DNA of 64,000 nt from Meandrina meandrites. Its lineage: Eukaryota; Cnidaria; Anthozoa; Scleractinia; Meandrinidae. The notes under the pieces are model-generated. The model worked only from the letters and a program-made list of their open reading frames with translations. It made no database searches and was not told where the DNA came from. Positions 54,432 through 63,116 of this stretch are shown one piece after another. The stretch lies in contig OY855914.1 of NCBI GenBank assembly GCA_963693305.1, forward strand, positions 17,353,760 to 17,417,759, written 5' to 3'. Positions within the stretch are counted from its first letter, which is position 1; every line of letters begins with the position of its first letter. A program made the translations under genes and the position numbers.

Positions 54432-56684
54432 ATGGGGTTTATAAATGATAAACATGAATTCATTCATACGAACAATATAGCAGGTATTAGAGGTAAGGAT
54501 GGAGTCGGTTTCGGAGCTTTAACTCCCTCGGGCGATTATGATATGAATGGAAAAGCAATGTACAATATCAAGACTCAAGCAGATGTACCAGATGATAGCG
54601 ATTTTGAAAGTATAAAACGTGATTATGAGAGTGGTGTCAATAAAGAATACCTGATAAACCACTTTTTAAAAAGGGATAAAACCGGAGTATATTATGATTT
54701 ACGAGGTTTAAGTATACAGAATAGCGAGGAATACGATTCGAGTTCATGGAACAATAAAACGCTCATTACTAAAGGATACGCCGATCTAAGAGATAATCTG
54801 AAAGCTGACAAAACAGAGTTGGCCAAAAAAGCTGATCTTGAAACAAGTGATGATCAAACTTTTAAAGGCATCCTTAATGTGCCTGATTTTGATCCTGGGT
54901 ATTCTAATATGAACAATGTGATGAATAAGAGATACATAGATACAAATTATATGACTAAAACAATGGGTGCCTATTTTAGTAAAATAGTAGAGGATACTTA
55001 TTTGTCTCGGAAAAGCGGTGGAACTATGGAAAATAGCATTAGTTTTGATTCTTTGCGACCTGTGGCTACACGGCAAATTCATAATTTAGCACCACCGCAA
55101 TATAGCGCTTCCGCTACAAACCGATCGTATGTAGACGGTGTCGTTCAAAATAAAGCTGATGTTGATAAAGTTATGCTTCTTGATGGCACTCAAGCGATGC
55201 AAGCTGATTTGGATATGAATTCTCATAAAATAACAGGACTTGACCAGCCCACAAATGACCTAGATGTTGCTAATAAAAAATATGTCGATTCACATATCGA
55301 TAAGAATATACAAAGTTCGAATGATAATAATGTTTTCGAATATGTCATGAATGATCCTGACAGTCAATTGAGTGAAGAAGATGACATCGAATTAGGAGGT
55401 ATTACAACATATAATTCCTCACCGCATCAGGTTAATAAAAACGTTGCCGACATGAAACTACTTCTCGATTCTTCAAAAGGGTATTATAGTTCAAGATTGG
55501 GGATAAATCTTTATCCACTTGAAAATGGTGATTATACAATATGCTTTGAGCTTTTTTGGATTGATCCTTTTGTCAACACTATTTTCATGAATGGTGTTTC
55601 TTCCATTGAAACGATTCATAATGTCAATAAAAAAATATTTCTTTCACAAAAGTATGCAAGATTGATTTGTCAGTTCACAAAAAGTCAAAACATTGGAAAC
55701 AATTACCTGTATATTGATTTAGAAATCAAATTAAATTCTGGCAAATCACATCAACCTAAATTTCAGACTTTTTTCGTCATCTATGGTATCGACACCCATC
55801 AATCAGATGTTAATTCAAGTTTATATGATGCAATGATTCACTATCAAAATGGATATGTTTTTTTCAATACAGATATTAATATGTTCGGTAAAAAAATAAT
55901 TGGAATAAAAGAAGATATAGATGATTCAGGAGCTGTCAACTTTAAACAGTTGAAAAATCTTAATGATGCTCTCAAAATCAGTATTGAAAATAAAATTAAA
56001 TCATTACAAACAAAAAGTTATTACTGTGTAATATTTGAAACTTTTTTTTATATCACCAATCCCAATAGTTTCATTGTTGCAGATACATATGGAGCGGAAG
56101 TACAATATGTTAAATGTCAAAATGATAATGGCTTCATTGTAACTGAATATATGAAAGATGATTTTAATTTATCATTGTTTGATAAAAAGTTAGGTGCTGT
56201 TCTCAATGGAGTTGTAGTTTCATTAAACAAAGCAATTAGTACAAATAAATATACAATATTAATCAGTTTTGAGCACGACACAAATTACAAAAATGATTCA
56301 AAAAATCTTGTCGGTTTCGGAGCTTTAACTCCAAACAAAAAATTCATATACAGTGACCCTCGTTATAGCATAAATGACCGAAGACTCATCATCAACAATC
56401 AAAACGATAATAATCATCAATTAAGTATATTAACTCAATATAAAAATAAAAACCTTTTTATGTGGATCATGAAAAATGGTAACAATGTAAGATATGGATT
56501 GGTAAATGGACCTTATTTAGACAAAACCATCAATGTAAGAAATGTCACATCAAGAAACATCATAATAGAATTTCCTTATAAAATCCAGCGAATAGGAATA
56601 TCGACCAATGCATACAGTTTTTCTTCAAAGGAATTCAATAAAATTTGTTTCCTTGAAAGAGGAAATGGAGTTAACTTTGTCTAA
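54432..56684 (+). CDS. Tail-fibre-like protein, 750 residues
   Basis: The N-terminal 300 residues carry phage-tail-fibre-like spacers: K/R-x-Y-x-D motifs at 114-118 (KGYAD), 166-170 (KRYID), 231-235 (RSYVD) and 282-286 (KKYVD), with DMNSHKITGLDQPTNDLDVA before the last and SGGTMENSISF, DGTQAMQADLDM before others. In phages this pattern belongs to trimeric fibre shafts. The rest (300-750) is globular, beta-rich and not recognised. VGFGALTP occurs near the start (25-32) and again near residue 630. A virion attachment fibre is the natural reading, from pattern only. It is intact, downstream of the ATPase. Confidence 0.7.
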   Translation: MGFINDKHEFIHTNNIAGIRGKDGVGFGALTPSGDYDMNGKAMYNIKTQADVPDDSDFESIKRDYESGVNKEYLINHFLKRDKTGVYYDLRGLSIQNSEEYDSSSWNNKTLITKGYADLRDNLKADKTELAKKADLETSDDQTFKGILNVPDFDPGYSNMNNVMNKRYIDTNYMTKTMGAYFSKIVEDTYLSRKSGGTMENSISFDSLRPVATRQIHNLAPPQYSASATNRSYVDGVVQNKADVDKVMLLDGTQAMQADLDMNSHKITGLDQPTNDLDVANKKYVDSHIDKNIQSSNDNNVFEYVMNDPDSQLSEEDDIELGGITTYNSSPHQVNKNVADMKLLLDSSKGYYSSRLGINLYPLENGDYTICFELFWIDPFVNTIFMNGVSSIETIHNVNKKIFLSQKYARLICQFTKSQNIGNNYLYIDLEIKLNSGKSHQPKFQTFFVIYGIDTHQSDVNSSLYDAMIHYQNGYVFFNTDINMFGKKIIGIKEDIDDSGAVNFKQLKNLNDALKISIENKIKSLQTKSYYCVIFETFFYITNPNSFIVADTYGAEVQYVKCQNDNGFIVTEYMKDDFNLSLFDKKLGAVLNGVVVSLNKAISTNKYTILISFEHDTNYKNDSKNLVGFGALTPNKKFIYSDPRYSINDRRLIINNQNDNNHQLSILTQYKNKNLFMWIMKNGNNVRYGLVNGPYLDKTINVRNVTSRNIIIEFPYKIQRIGISTNAYSFSSKEFNKICFLERGNGVNFV

Positions 56685-56711
56685 TTTATTGTATAAACAA
56701 TATATATATAT

Positions 56712-56816
56712 ATGAAAACTGCAGATTTAATACATGATATACTGAAAACTATTGAACGATTGTCCCAAAATATAAGGAAATTATATAACAGATTGAAAAA
56801 TAGAAATAAAACATAG
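56712..56816 (+). CDS. Small ORF, 34 residues
   Basis: MKTADLIHDILKTIERLSQN followed by a basic tail (KLYNRLKNRNK). It starts directly on a TATATATATATATG run and stops 19 bases before the next gene. It is short, helical and basic. The strong promoter-like run and the tight spacing between two genes of the same strand support it; no homologue is recognised. Confidence 0.4.
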   Translation: MKTADLIHDILKTIERLSQNIRKLYNRLKNRNKT

Positions 56817-56834
56817 TCTAAGCATATAATATAT

Positions 56835-57330
56835 ATGCCTAAACAACGCAAAAATATATTCGAATGGAACCATATTTCAGACAAATTAACTGATGACCAA
56901 ATCATGGAACTAAAAGCCTATTACCATTCATATCATAGGAAGTGTTGGGCTTACAAACAGGCTGTGAGACGCTTCAAAAAATGGAAATTTGTAGGGATCG
57001 AACTCATTGTCTATCGTATTCGCATCTGGGGGTCTCGCCTCTAGCATAGCGAGCGGTGGAATAAGTTTGATTGCTATCAGTACAGTGGCATTATTAATCC
57101 AGGGTTGGATGAGTCATAAAAATTACCTTGATCTAAAAATCCAAAATTGCATATATGCTTACCAAAGCTACCAACATCTTCTCATCTCAATAAGAGACAC
57201 GATGAGAGTCGGCGATTTCAATCAATCCAGCATCCATGTTACAATGAAGAACATTGATGATTTCGTAACGGATACCAGCCCCATTGTCGATAAATACCTA
57301 CTAAAATATGATGAAAAATTCACTGTCTGA
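56835..57330 (+). pseudogene. Membrane protein of the element, frame-broken
   Basis: The first frame (from ATG 56835, behind CATATAATATAT) reads IFEWNHISDKLTDDQIMELK and KAYYHSYHRKCWAYKQAV, RRFKKWKF. After a shift in the GGG at 56994-57000 a second frame gives LSIVFASGGLASSIASGGIS, LIAISTVALLIQGWM and a soluble tail (KNYLDLKIQNCIYAYQSYQH) to the stop at 57330. The glycine-rich segment is a membrane span or pair of spans. It resembles a conserved membrane protein of animal Polintons, by memory of pattern only. It overlaps the next gene's 3' end by 11 bases in convergent orientation. Confidence 0.65.
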
Positions 57331-57876
57331 TAATGTGCAATATCTCTGCATTTTTCAATTCTAAAATCTTTGCCCAATATCGATTATAAAATTCAAGCGT
57401 TTTTCTCGATTTTGAAACCTTTATGAAATCAAAAGGAAGACCAAGCAACATAAACAGTTGTCTAATAACGAATTTTGTACTAATCATCCTTTTTCTGTTA
57501 TTATTAACAAGATGAATAACAGATCTAATTATTTTGAATGTCTTATATTTTTATCCCTTTGTTTATAAGTCAATGTGATTTTATTCTCACAGCAAATAGA
57601 ATTCAGCGTATTCTCGATATGATAAAAACGCTTGTATGCTGATTTTCGTCGTATGCGATACATATTTTGATAAAAATCAATATAATTTGATGTATATTTA
57701 TAGCTTTGAGTACCGCAATTTTTGCATACTGTTGAATAGGCATCTTCTAAAATATCCTGTTTATCACAACATTGCTCAACCAATTTATCACCTTCTTTCA
57801 ATAGTTCACAACAAAATGGACATGAGCTCTCACCAATTATTTTTAATTCACTGTGTAAATCTGAATCACAAACCAT
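57320..57876 (-). pseudogene. VLTF3-like late transcription factor, frame-broken
   Basis: Resembles poxvirus-type late transcription factor 3 proteins found in many Polinton-like and giant-virus genomes. Zinc-ribbon cysteines: CPFC near residue 20, QCCD, then VCKNCGTQ. The conserved IDFYQNMYRIRRKSAYKRFY block with YHIENTL follows. The frame breaks at about 57525-57540, and the C-terminal half continues in another frame (NRKRMISTKFVIRQLFMLLG, FYNRYWAKILEL) to a stop at 57320. It would direct late transcription from the element's promoters. Start ATG 57876 follows TATTTATATAAAG. Confidence 0.75.
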
Positions 57877-57901
57877 CTTTATATAAATATATTGTAGAAT
57901 A

Positions 57902-57930
57902 CACTTTTTGAGTAAATTTTACTCAAAAAG
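57902..57930. terminator. Perfect 14-bp hairpin upstream of the VLTF3-like gene
   Basis: ACTTTTTGAGTAAA, one T, and the exact inverse TTTACTCAAAAAGT, followed by an A-rich run. On the minus strand it lies upstream of the VLTF3-like start, so a regulatory or replication role is as likely as termination. The feature type is a placeholder. Confidence 0.4.
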
Positions 57931-58084
57931 TTTATAATAAAAAAAAAATATTTCTCATGACCTTGAAAAAGTAATGATGACTCATTTTCCTGGGAATCCC
58001 CTATAGTTGCTTGGCTGAATAAGGCATCTTCACAAAAATATTTCACAATCATGTTGAAAAATATGTAGTTTTTGATTGGTTAAA

Positions 58085-58161
58085 AAAACCTGCTTACGCG
58101 TAAGCCGAAATATAAAGAATAAATGAATATGAGTTGATTTAAAAAACCTGCTTACGCGTAA
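58085..58161. repeat. 58-bp tandem repeat with palindromic core, left part
   Basis: One full unit and the first 21 bases of a second. Each unit contains the perfect palindrome GCTTACGCGTAAGC in an AT-rich frame ending GAATATGAGTTGATTT. The second unit is cut by the transposon at 58162, and its rest plus a third unit follow at 62443. Confidence 0.75.
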
Positions 58162-59373
58162 CCCTTGCACCAGGAGTGTGGTCAGACCGCGGAAAACCAC
58201 GGCCAAAGCTCGGCCAAAAAGCCGCGGTGAGCTCGGCCAGAGGCCGCGCTGGCCAAGGGATAAAAAAACCGCGGAATCCGCGGTCATGCGGCCAGCGCGG
58301 CCAATGTCTCTATAAGATGACAGGCCTTAGGAAGGCCAGGTTAGCGCTGCCCCATTGAACAAATCCGCGGTTTCCGCGGTCATGGGGCCATTTTGGCAAA
58401 ATCGAGCAGGAATAATTTTTGACTGGCCGAGGTAGCTTGGTAAGCGTGGCTACCATGTTATACAATTATTTTATCCCTCGAAAGCCCCTTTAGGAGGAGA
58501 TTAAACAAATTAAACCAGTCATGTTGCACTTTGGCCATTAATTGAGATCTCAATTAATGGACAAAATGCTACTTGAGAGCTGTAAACATTTATATTGACT
58601 GGCCAAGGAAGCTTGGTAAGTGCGGCTTGTACCATTAATTATACATATTTTGTCCCTCATTTCAGGCCCCTTTTAAGAAGGACATTAAACAAATTTAATA
58701 CGAGACTCACTCACTTTGAATTTTTTAATATATGCATCACTTGATTACTCAGATGTGATAATTTCTATCTTAACCTCTAATACAAAAAGATTGAAAATCA
58801 CAAATGGATTGATGTGTCAAAACAGTTGTTAAATTGCAGAACTTAAATAATCACAATGTAGCAACTGCACTTCTCCGTTGAGTGCAACATGAAACTTTTT
58901 TCCTGTAAAAACTGTAAGTACTTGTAAGGCAAAATAAGCTTTGAAAACTGAAAACTTCTGCTGTCATTATTGACAGGAATGTCATTTTTATATTCATTAA
59001 TTTTCTATCACTGTCACTGCATCTACTTATCCTCTTCTGAATGGTTTTCCGTTTTCTTTCCCCTATTTTTTTTAGAAAGTCTGCCAGGATCTGATTAATC
59101 TTGGAGGCATCAATTTTTGGGAAGACTTTTCATCACTCTGATGTATCTGAAAAAAAAATCAAATTTTTACATCAGTTAAAAAATTACAGAGAATATAGTT
59201 ATTTAGTAGATTAAAGGAGATAACTACAGTAGCCTGGTCAAGTCTGACTAGTAAGACATTAGTTTTGAATAGTACTTGAAACCCACTGTCATATGAACAG
59301 TTAACAGTCAGCTTGCAAGTTGCAAGATATCAGTGGCAAAAAGAAAATGCCGGATAACACTTCGCGGAGCAAC

Positions 59374-59500
59374 TACAGAATTCAGGGCCACTTTGGTCCA
59401 CCTCATTTACATGTGTCGGAACTCTTTATAGAACGAGGCATAACACAATAGATGCTATTCTTATTCAATGACATGCAAATAAGTGGCCCTGTATTCTGTA
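59374..59500. mobile_element. Inverted-repeat element inside the transposon
   Basis: TACAGAATTCAGGGCCACTT at the left and AAGTGGCCCTGTATTCTGTA at the right are inverted with one mismatch. 127 bp, non-coding. Confidence 0.65.
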
Positions 59501-61115
59501 ATTTAGCCCAATTCCCTTGAAGGTATACATGTAAGTCTGCTCTGGGAAATTTACACTAAAATATCCACATTACACAACAGTCCAATAATTTACACCCTGA
59601 TGAAGCCTGTTAGCTGCTTGGAGTCAATTTGAATTCGGCTATATAAATTACTCCTCAACGAAATAGAACGAAACTGTTGTAATTGACATCACACACACAG
59701 TCGAATTTGGTGACATACATGTAATTCCGCCAAACACATCCAACGTTAAAATGCAATTCGTGCAAACAAAGAGAGTTATGCTTCTTTAAAAGCCAAGTCT
59801 CCAGATCCATGAAAGTTCCGCTGGTTTTATTTGAGAAATAATTATAAGCTCTAAGTTGTACTCACCGCTAACGACTGGCCTCGACTGTCATGGCGTTGTT
59901 TGATCAGCTCCAAGAATCGCAAACTTTTGTACACTATTCGTCTTTATCAAAGCACAATCTGTTCTCTATAATTACTGTAGGCGAAACACTTACTAACTGT
60001 GACAGTTTAGAATCGTTTAGAATACAAAACATTCTCACGAGCGATCAACACTAGTGCAATCAACAGCAGCAGAATTCAAAACAACGGCGCCAAAAAGAGA
60101 ATGAATAACGACACAACATGCCAATAGTCACGTGGGATGATTTGCGTAACATGATTGGTTTCTCAACGGAATTCCGCTGGAGAGTCTAACTGCGGTCTCA
60201 ATAATCATGGAGGCACGGTCGCAAAGTGATTGATCAAGCAAACAAGCTGGAAGGTTTCTGTTCTTTGCGATCACATTCTGGTGAAATTGTCGAGGTTATA
60301 AAGAAATAAATGGTGAGAATGAAACACATATCAGGTGGTCAGTTTATCTGCCAAGGTTTTGGAGAGTAAGAAGGGTTGAAAGTCTTACTTCATTTACGGT
60401 CAGCATACGATACTGCAGGTGAGAATGCAAAATGGACTCTTCGGTATAACATTCTTTAATTTGTTATCCAGCTAGTAATCTTCAAAGCAAACATGCTTTT
60501 GTTGCGGAATAATGCTCATTTTTTACTTTTAGTGTTTGAGGTTTCTAGAAATCCTAAGAATTCCTCGGAATATTTCCAGAAGGCAGAATTTTTTTCGCAT
60601 TTAGGGAATTGGTAGAATAAGTAGCGAGACTGAAATCCTGCAAAATGTGCATGTGAAATGTTATGTTAGGACCGGCACTACACTAAACAAACGATCTGTA
60701 AAATGAAGTTTAAGTACACTAGTAGCTAGGGTACAACACTACACCACCGAGTACAAAATGTTTTACATTTATTCTGATTTTATTCATCATTGCATCTGAC
60801 ATAATTGTGTATTATTTTACTTTTAAAGGAATTTAGTTATGGTGACCAATGTAGCAAACATCCGGGAGGAAGTTTTCTACTTGACTGGAAATAAAAAGTA
60901 CACATGTTTTGTCAGAGCACCAAACATTGTAGAGAGAGAATAGTTTTTACAGGTGTGTACCAAAAATGTATGTTAACAAACCAAGTAGATCACAAAGTTC
61001 CTATTATGCTGCACATCCCTCAGATTAGAAATGATCTGTGGTATTATTTACATGTATAATTACAACATAAAATGTTAGCCTAAAAGTCAAAATTTATCAT
61101 TGCATTTTAACAGTA

Positions 61116-61294
61116 CAGTTGAATCCTGTTAACTCCAACCCTCAACAACTCGCCCCTGATCCTGCTAACTCAAACCTTTTTTGATTCCCCTTCAGGTCAT
61201 TTTCTTACTAATTTTACTCTTGCTGACTCAAACCTCCGATAATGCAAACCATTTTTGATTTCCCTTGAAAGTTTCAGTTATCGGGATTCAACTG
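61116..61294. mobile_element. pogo/Tigger-like MITE inside the transposon
   Basis: CAGTTGAATCCTGTTAACTC and the inverse ATCGGGATTCAACTG, with TA flanks on both sides. 179 bp, non-coding; the third pogo-like MITE in the window. Confidence 0.7.
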
Positions 61295-62441
61295 TATCTA
61301 GAAAATACACCATTATGCAAAGCTGCAAATAACAGTCGTTCATAGCAATGAAATCCCAAGTGTGGTCAGACATGAAGTCTGGACAATTTTTGGATTTTAA
61401 ATAATTTTACGGCAATGATCTGTCCAACCACAATTTTGTTTTGTCCAACCAAGATGGTGTCTTAGTAGGAGATACAGTATGTCCTTTGAACTAAAAAAAA
61501 AATCTTTGCAGCCCTGATGATGACATACATTATAATGTTGTTTTTTGGACACAATTGACATGTACATTTGTATCTTTCAACAGGATAATGGTGATGTAAA
61601 TATATAAATTGGAAATCAAGTCAGTTATTCCAGAATGTGAACTGAAAATACAAGCATTGACCATGCAGGATTAGAGCACATTTACAGAGATGAAGCTAAG
61701 TAAACACTTAGCAGACTCAAACAATCCCAGCTGGTTTTAGCAGCTCTAAAAGTTAACATAAGTCTTTTTTCAGTTGCCACTGACTAGAGAACCATTTTTC
61801 ATAATTACCTTAAATTTATTACTTTTGTGAAAAAAAAAATAACTGGATATGTTCTTTGCTTTTACATGGCATTATTGATGTGACAGTCTACTTCCATTTA
61901 ACAATTTTATTGAGCAATAAATTAAAACCTATTTTGGAAATATGCAAATTTATGTCTTTGTCATTTTTCTGACATTACTTTCAAGGTCTGAAAATAATGT
62001 TAAAAGGATAAAGCAGATAAATCAGCTAACTTGTTGATTTCGTATTAAATAAGATAAACTGCATTTCTTGCTTGCTCTTCGTGACCAAGAGTAATGGGGT
62101 TTTGTGACCAAGTTTTCCATGGCAGGAAAGCCAAGGAAAAAATAGGCATGACTTTCAAGACCACAAAAGCCACGCATTTGTGGCCAAGAAAGACCAGGCT
62201 TGGCCGCGCTTACCGTGCTTTTCCAGGCCGCGGTTTCTTGGCAATCCTGGTATAGAGGGGTGTAGCCACGAAAGCCAGGCTTTTGCGGACAAGGAAGCCG
62301 CAAAAGCCCGGCCTTGGCCGCGGTTACCATGCTTTTCCAGGCCACGCTTTTGTGGCAAGCGCGGCAAAAAGCCCGGAAAGACCGGTCAGGCCAGGCTTTG
62401 CCAGGCTTACCGCGCTTTTGACCGCGCTCCTGATGCAAGGG

Positions 62442-62744
62442 AAGCCGAAAAAAGAATAAATGAATATGAGTTGATTTAAAAAACCTGCTTACGCGTAAGC
62501 CGAAATATAAAGCATTTTAAATATTAATAATTTCAAAAACCGTTGGGGTTCCAGCCATGATTTGCATATGATAAGCGCCATATTCATATTGCATCAGTTA
62601 AAATCTCTAAGATGCATCTTACAAGGGAAATTCCCGCTATAATACATCATCAACTTCTTGTTTTCCTTGAAAGTCACGCACTACTGGAAAATGTATTTGC
62701 ACTATAAAAAGACTTAAGAAAATATTTATTATATAGTATCAATA
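62442..62744. other. Rest of 58-bp repeat array and promoter region of right-edge gene
   Basis: 62443-62477 is the remainder of the interrupted unit and 62478-62515 a third partial unit with the GCTTACGCGTAAGC palindrome. Then about 200 bases without visible structure and an AT-rich TTATTATATAGTATCAATA stretch just before the ATG at 62745. Confidence 0.6.
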
Positions 62745-62969
62745 ATGGGTAGACATAAGAAGTATTTAAACGATGAAGATCGTATGGAGGCTATTAAAGA
62801 GTCTAAAACACGTTATATGCTAAAAACATCCTGGGTATGTCCCGAGTGCAATCATGATTACACTTTAGCAGGCAAATGGTCTCATTGTAAAACAAGAAAG
62901 CATATAATCAACTGCATATTAAAAGCACTTGAAAATGATGATAAATTTGCTGTGATACCAGCCGAATGA
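62745..62969 (+). CDS. Small C2H2-like zinc-finger protein, 74 residues
   Basis: MGRHKKYLNDEDRMEAIKES followed by KTRYM, then WVCPECNHDYTLAGKWSHC and KTRKH: a single finger with C-x2-C and a histidine pair. The start is behind a TATATAGTATCAATA stretch like the other element genes. A relative without the finger remains at the left edge (43510-43610); both read outward. Small single-finger genes are common in Polinton-like elements; a regulatory or end-binding role is inference. Confidence 0.7.
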   Translation: MGRHKKYLNDEDRMEAIKESKTRYMLKTSWVCPECNHDYTLAGKWSHCKTRKHIINCILKALENDDKFAVIPAE

Positions 62970-62999
62970 AATGTATTAAAGACAAGTTATTGCCAACGA

Positions 63000-63031
63000 G
63001 TCAGGCCTTCTGGAAGACCAGAAGGCCTGAC
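63000..63031. repeat. Perfect 14-bp hairpin at right edge
   Basis: GTCAGGCCTTCTGG, loop AAGA, CCAGAAGGCCTGAC. It stands 30 bases after the zinc-finger stop codon on the + strand and could be a termination or end structure. It contains the inverse of GTCTTCCAGAAG, the 12-mer repeated in the divergent promoter array at 53.6 kb. Confidence 0.7.
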
Positions 63032-63116
63032 GAGGCGGCAGATTATAGAGCCGTGAGAAGATTTGTATGTGCGGAAAAAATCTCACAAACGCTCCAAAAT
63101 GTAGAAATGTAAGTAA

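Larger units (their letters stand above)
58401..62139. other. Interior of the non-coding transposon
   Basis: No motif-bearing reading frame. It contains an inverted-repeat element at 59374-59500 (TACAGAATTCAGGGCCACTT with its inverse, a type I associate with corals) and a pogo-like MITE at 61116-61294 (CAGTTGAATCC...GGATTCAACTG flanked by TA). A region at 59860-60430 carries good splice donors on both strands and a CCAAT-like box, discussed as a finding. Confidence 0.5.
58162..62441. mobile_element. Non-coding DNA transposon with GC-rich subterminal repeats
   Basis: 4280 bp. The ends CCCTTGCACCAGGAGTG and its inverse (CGCTCCTGATGCAAGGG) match at 20 of 23 positions. AA lies on both sides where the uninterrupted repeat has a single AA, so a 2-bp duplication is likely. 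Both subterminal regions (58162-58400; 62140-62441) are dense in CCGCGG, GGCCGCG, GGCCAGCGCGGCC and CAGGCTT motifs with many local hairpins, in strong contrast to the AT-rich interior. There is no transposase frame. The layout resembles the CACTA element in this window, but the end sequence fits no superfamily I know. Confidence 0.75.
43440..63035. mobile_element. Integrated Polinton/adintovirus-like virus element, no PolB visible
   Basis: About 19.6 kb, of which 7.2 kb are two later transposon insertions. Gene content identifies it: rve integrase with chromodomain, adenain-like protease, major and minor capsid candidates, A32-like packaging ATPase, PLA2-like virion protein, VLTF3-like factor. 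In known Polintons these come with a protein-primed DNA polymerase B; none is present between 43.4 and 63.0 kb. Terminal inverted repeats were not found, so both ends are approximate: the left edge lies between the LINE and the 43.5-kb gene remnant, the right edge shortly after the 62745-62969 gene. The base composition is clearly more AT-rich than the flanking host genes. Most genes face leftwards as a block; the ATPase-fibre-membrane group faces right. Confidence 0.85.

Noticed and set aside
57007..57330. Separate gene for the glycine-rich membrane segment
   Set aside because: Its apparent start is TTG, and the frame continues upstream into the 56835 gene after a one-base shift; treated as one broken gene.
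58700..59160. Possible minus-strand terminal exon (TTTTTTTCAG acceptor, then IHQSDEKSSQKLMPPRLI)
   Set aside because: Acceptor plausible, but the peptide is short and unknown and no upstream exon was found.
62022..62479. Frames of 70-138 codons at the right end of the 4.28-kb transposon
   Set aside because: They translate GC-rich subterminal repeats on both strands; low-complexity and mirrored.
43440..63035. Terminal inverted repeats of the virus-like element
   Set aside because: I compared the sequence around 43.34-43.51 kb with 62.97-63.10 kb by eye and found no convincing inverted match; ends stay approximate.
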